Made by a program: the position numbers and the translations under genes
Shown: piece by piece, positions 5,640 through 6,650 of the stretch
Layout of the letters: the number at the start of each line of letters is the position of its first letter
Position numbering within the stretch: the first letter of the stretch is position 1
Origin: CAJWBT01 sp964401855
GTDB lineage: Bacteria > Chloroflexota > Dehalococcoidia > Lucifugimonadales > UBA3495
Reading direction: 5' to 3'
NCBI GenBank assembly: GCA_964401855.1
Contig: CAYOAF010000237.1
Coordinates: forward strand, 1-6,650
Length of the DNA stretch: 6,650 bases
Notes under the pieces: generated by a model
Database searches by the model: none
Told to the model about the DNA's origin: nothing
What the model saw: only the letters and a program-made list of their open reading frames with translations

Positions 5640-6650
5640 CTATTGTAACCCAGGAACCCCTGGTTGAGCCCCTCCGGCGCTTCCTTCCAGGTTGCGCAAC
5701 CTGGCCGGGGGCGGGGGCCGGGGAAGCCACCAGAAGAAGCCGGTGGCCAGGACGTACATACTCGCCAGGGGCACCAACGACCAGTAGTAGCTGTCGGTGC
5801 GGTCGAAAACCATCCCCATCCACACCGGGGTGGTCATGGACATGATCTGGTCGGGCAGGTGTTGCCAGCCCCTGAGGGTGGCGAAACTCCTCCGGCCGAA
5901 GTAATCTCCCAGGATGGCCGTGGCCAACGGATTGGCGCTTTCGGCGAAGGCCAGCAGGACAACAAATAGCGACAGGTACCACAGGTCCGAGTTGCGGGCC
6001 AGCAGCATCAGCATGGCCGCCGCGCCGACGCCCATGGTTATGGCGCTCATTTTCCGTTTCGACCAGGCGTCACCCATCCAGCCCACCGCCGGGTTGAACA
6101 CCAGGGCGCCGAGAGCCGTCAGGCTCACCAGAAAGGCGGCTTTGGGTTCGCTGGTTCCGGCCCAGACCATCATGGGCGCCAGGTGGAACGTGACCCCGGC
6201 GTGCACCGTGTTGCGCAGCCCAACGGCAACCACCAGCAGCCAATAGGAGAGGGTCTTCATCCCCTCGCCAGCGGTGAAATCGACGCCGGGCGCACTCCAC
6301 CGGGATGCCAGCGCTGAGACGGCCGGTTCTGCGGCCCCGGAGACCGGTTCTTTTTCTCTCCTCGGTGTGACCGGCTGCGGAGCAGGCACTCGAGGCACGG
6401 TATCCCCGTCGGGCAGCAGGCCCATGCTTTCGGGGGTCCGCCGGACGAATAGGGACAACGGCACCACCAACGCGATAATACCTGCGCCGGAGATGAAGGC
6501 GGCTTTCTGCCAGCCGAGGTTGAAAACCATCACAGCCACTAAGGGGGTGATAACCGCGCCGCCGAAACCATGGCCGGTGGTCACCAGGGCCATGGCCAAG
6601 CTCTTCTTACGCCGGAACCATTGGTTCACCGCCGCCATCGTAGCGTTGCT
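5640..6650 (-). CDS. Major facilitator superfamily transporter, N-terminus beyond the window
   Basis: This is a cytoplasmic-membrane secondary transporter of the MFS. The frame stays open to the window edge (codons for S-N-A-T precede the methionine at 6638), so that methionine is internal and the first three or so helices lie outside. From the 6638 methionine, helices 4-6 fall at about 12-65, ending at LSLFVRRTPESMGLLPDGD. A Pro-rich cytoplasmic loop covers about 75-125, and helices 7-12 run from about 128 to 305. The loop 8-9 version of MFS motif A is clear: GWMGDAWSKRK (186-196). ESANPLATAILGDYFGRRSFATLRG (about 233-257) resembles transporters of the oxalate/formate antiporter and monocarboxylate-like groups. 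The tail is Pro/Gly-rich and ends in TAG. Substrate is unknown; organic-acid uptake for the neighbouring MaoC-like enzyme is a guess. Confidence 0.88.
   Translation of the reverse strand, partial: SNATMAAVNQWFRRKKSLAMALVTTGHGFGGAVITPLVAVMVFNLGWQKAAFISGAGIIALVVPLSLFVRRTPESMGLLPDGDTVPRVPAPQPVTPRREKEPVSGAAEPAVSALASRWSAPGVDFTAGEGMKTLSYWLLVVAVGLRNTVHAGVTFHLAPMMVWAGTSEPKAAFLVSLTALGALVFNPAVGWMGDAWSKRKMSAITMGVGAAAMLMLLARNSDLWYLSLFVVLLAFAESANPLATAILGDYFGRRSFATLRGWQHLPDQIMSMTTPVWMGMVFDRTDSYYWSLVPLASMYVLATGFFWWLPRPPPPARLRNLEGSAGGAQPGVPGLQ

Noticed and set aside
5512..5982. 156-codon minus-strand frame overlapping the MFS 3' end and the MFS-MaoC gap
   Set aside because: It is a different frame of the MFS region, arginine/glycine/proline-rich, without motifs. 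The MFS frame is clearly the coding one.

Overview
This window is GC-rich bacterial chromosome carrying ordinary metabolic genes. There are four genes on the plus strand (1 to 4020), two on the minus strand (4327 to 6650), and a repeat-bearing gap where the two groups converge. No phage, CRISPR, transposase, tRNA or rRNA signal was seen. The combination of a two-domain MaoC-like protein, a GDYFGRR-type MFS transporter, a class I aminotransferase with an unusual lysine motif, and a short hairpin repeat whose spurious translation reads like 'CHSEERS..EES....ILRFAQND' fits an uncultured lineage such as Chloroflexota (Dehalococcoidia/SAR202-like). That assignment is inference; no marker gene settles it.

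Plus-strand block. The window opens inside the gene for the E1-beta subunit of a branched-chain 2-oxo acid dehydrogenase. It is followed after 16 bases by the E2 acyltransferase (TTG start), and after 10 more bases by lipB, octanoyl-ACP:protein octanoyltransferase (GTG start, Shine-Dalgarno overlapping the E2 stop). E1 decarboxylates 2-oxo acids from Val, Leu and Ile, and E2 carries the acyl group on a lipoyl-lysine. LipB supplies the octanoyl precursor of that lipoyl group, so enzyme and cofactor attachment appear to be encoded together. After a 62-base gap with two small palindromes comes a fold-type I PLP aminotransferase. It could supply 2-oxo acids, but its substrate cannot be read from sequence.

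Convergent gap (4021 to 4326). It holds a nested GC-rich inverted repeat just after the aminotransferase stop, then a REP/MITE-like hairpin repeat (4148 to 4214, possibly extending to 4141 to 4222), then a small GC hairpin near the end of the minus-strand gene. None has a good T-tract, so termination here is uncertain.

Minus-strand block. In transcription order, an MFS transporter enters from beyond position 6650 and ends at 5640. After a gap of about 190 bases comes a two-domain MaoC/hotdog protein (5451 to 4327). The gap contains a 15/16-base tandem direct repeat next to the MaoC ribosome binding site, and a 57-codon open stretch in the MFS frame after its amber stop. The transporter and hydratase-like protein may form a catabolic pair for an unknown CoA-linked substrate (inference).

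I do not see a convincing novel system. The most useful leads are the E2-lipB coupling, the hairpin repeat, the MaoC protein without a recognisable catalytic dyad, and the tandem repeat with its overlapping open frame.
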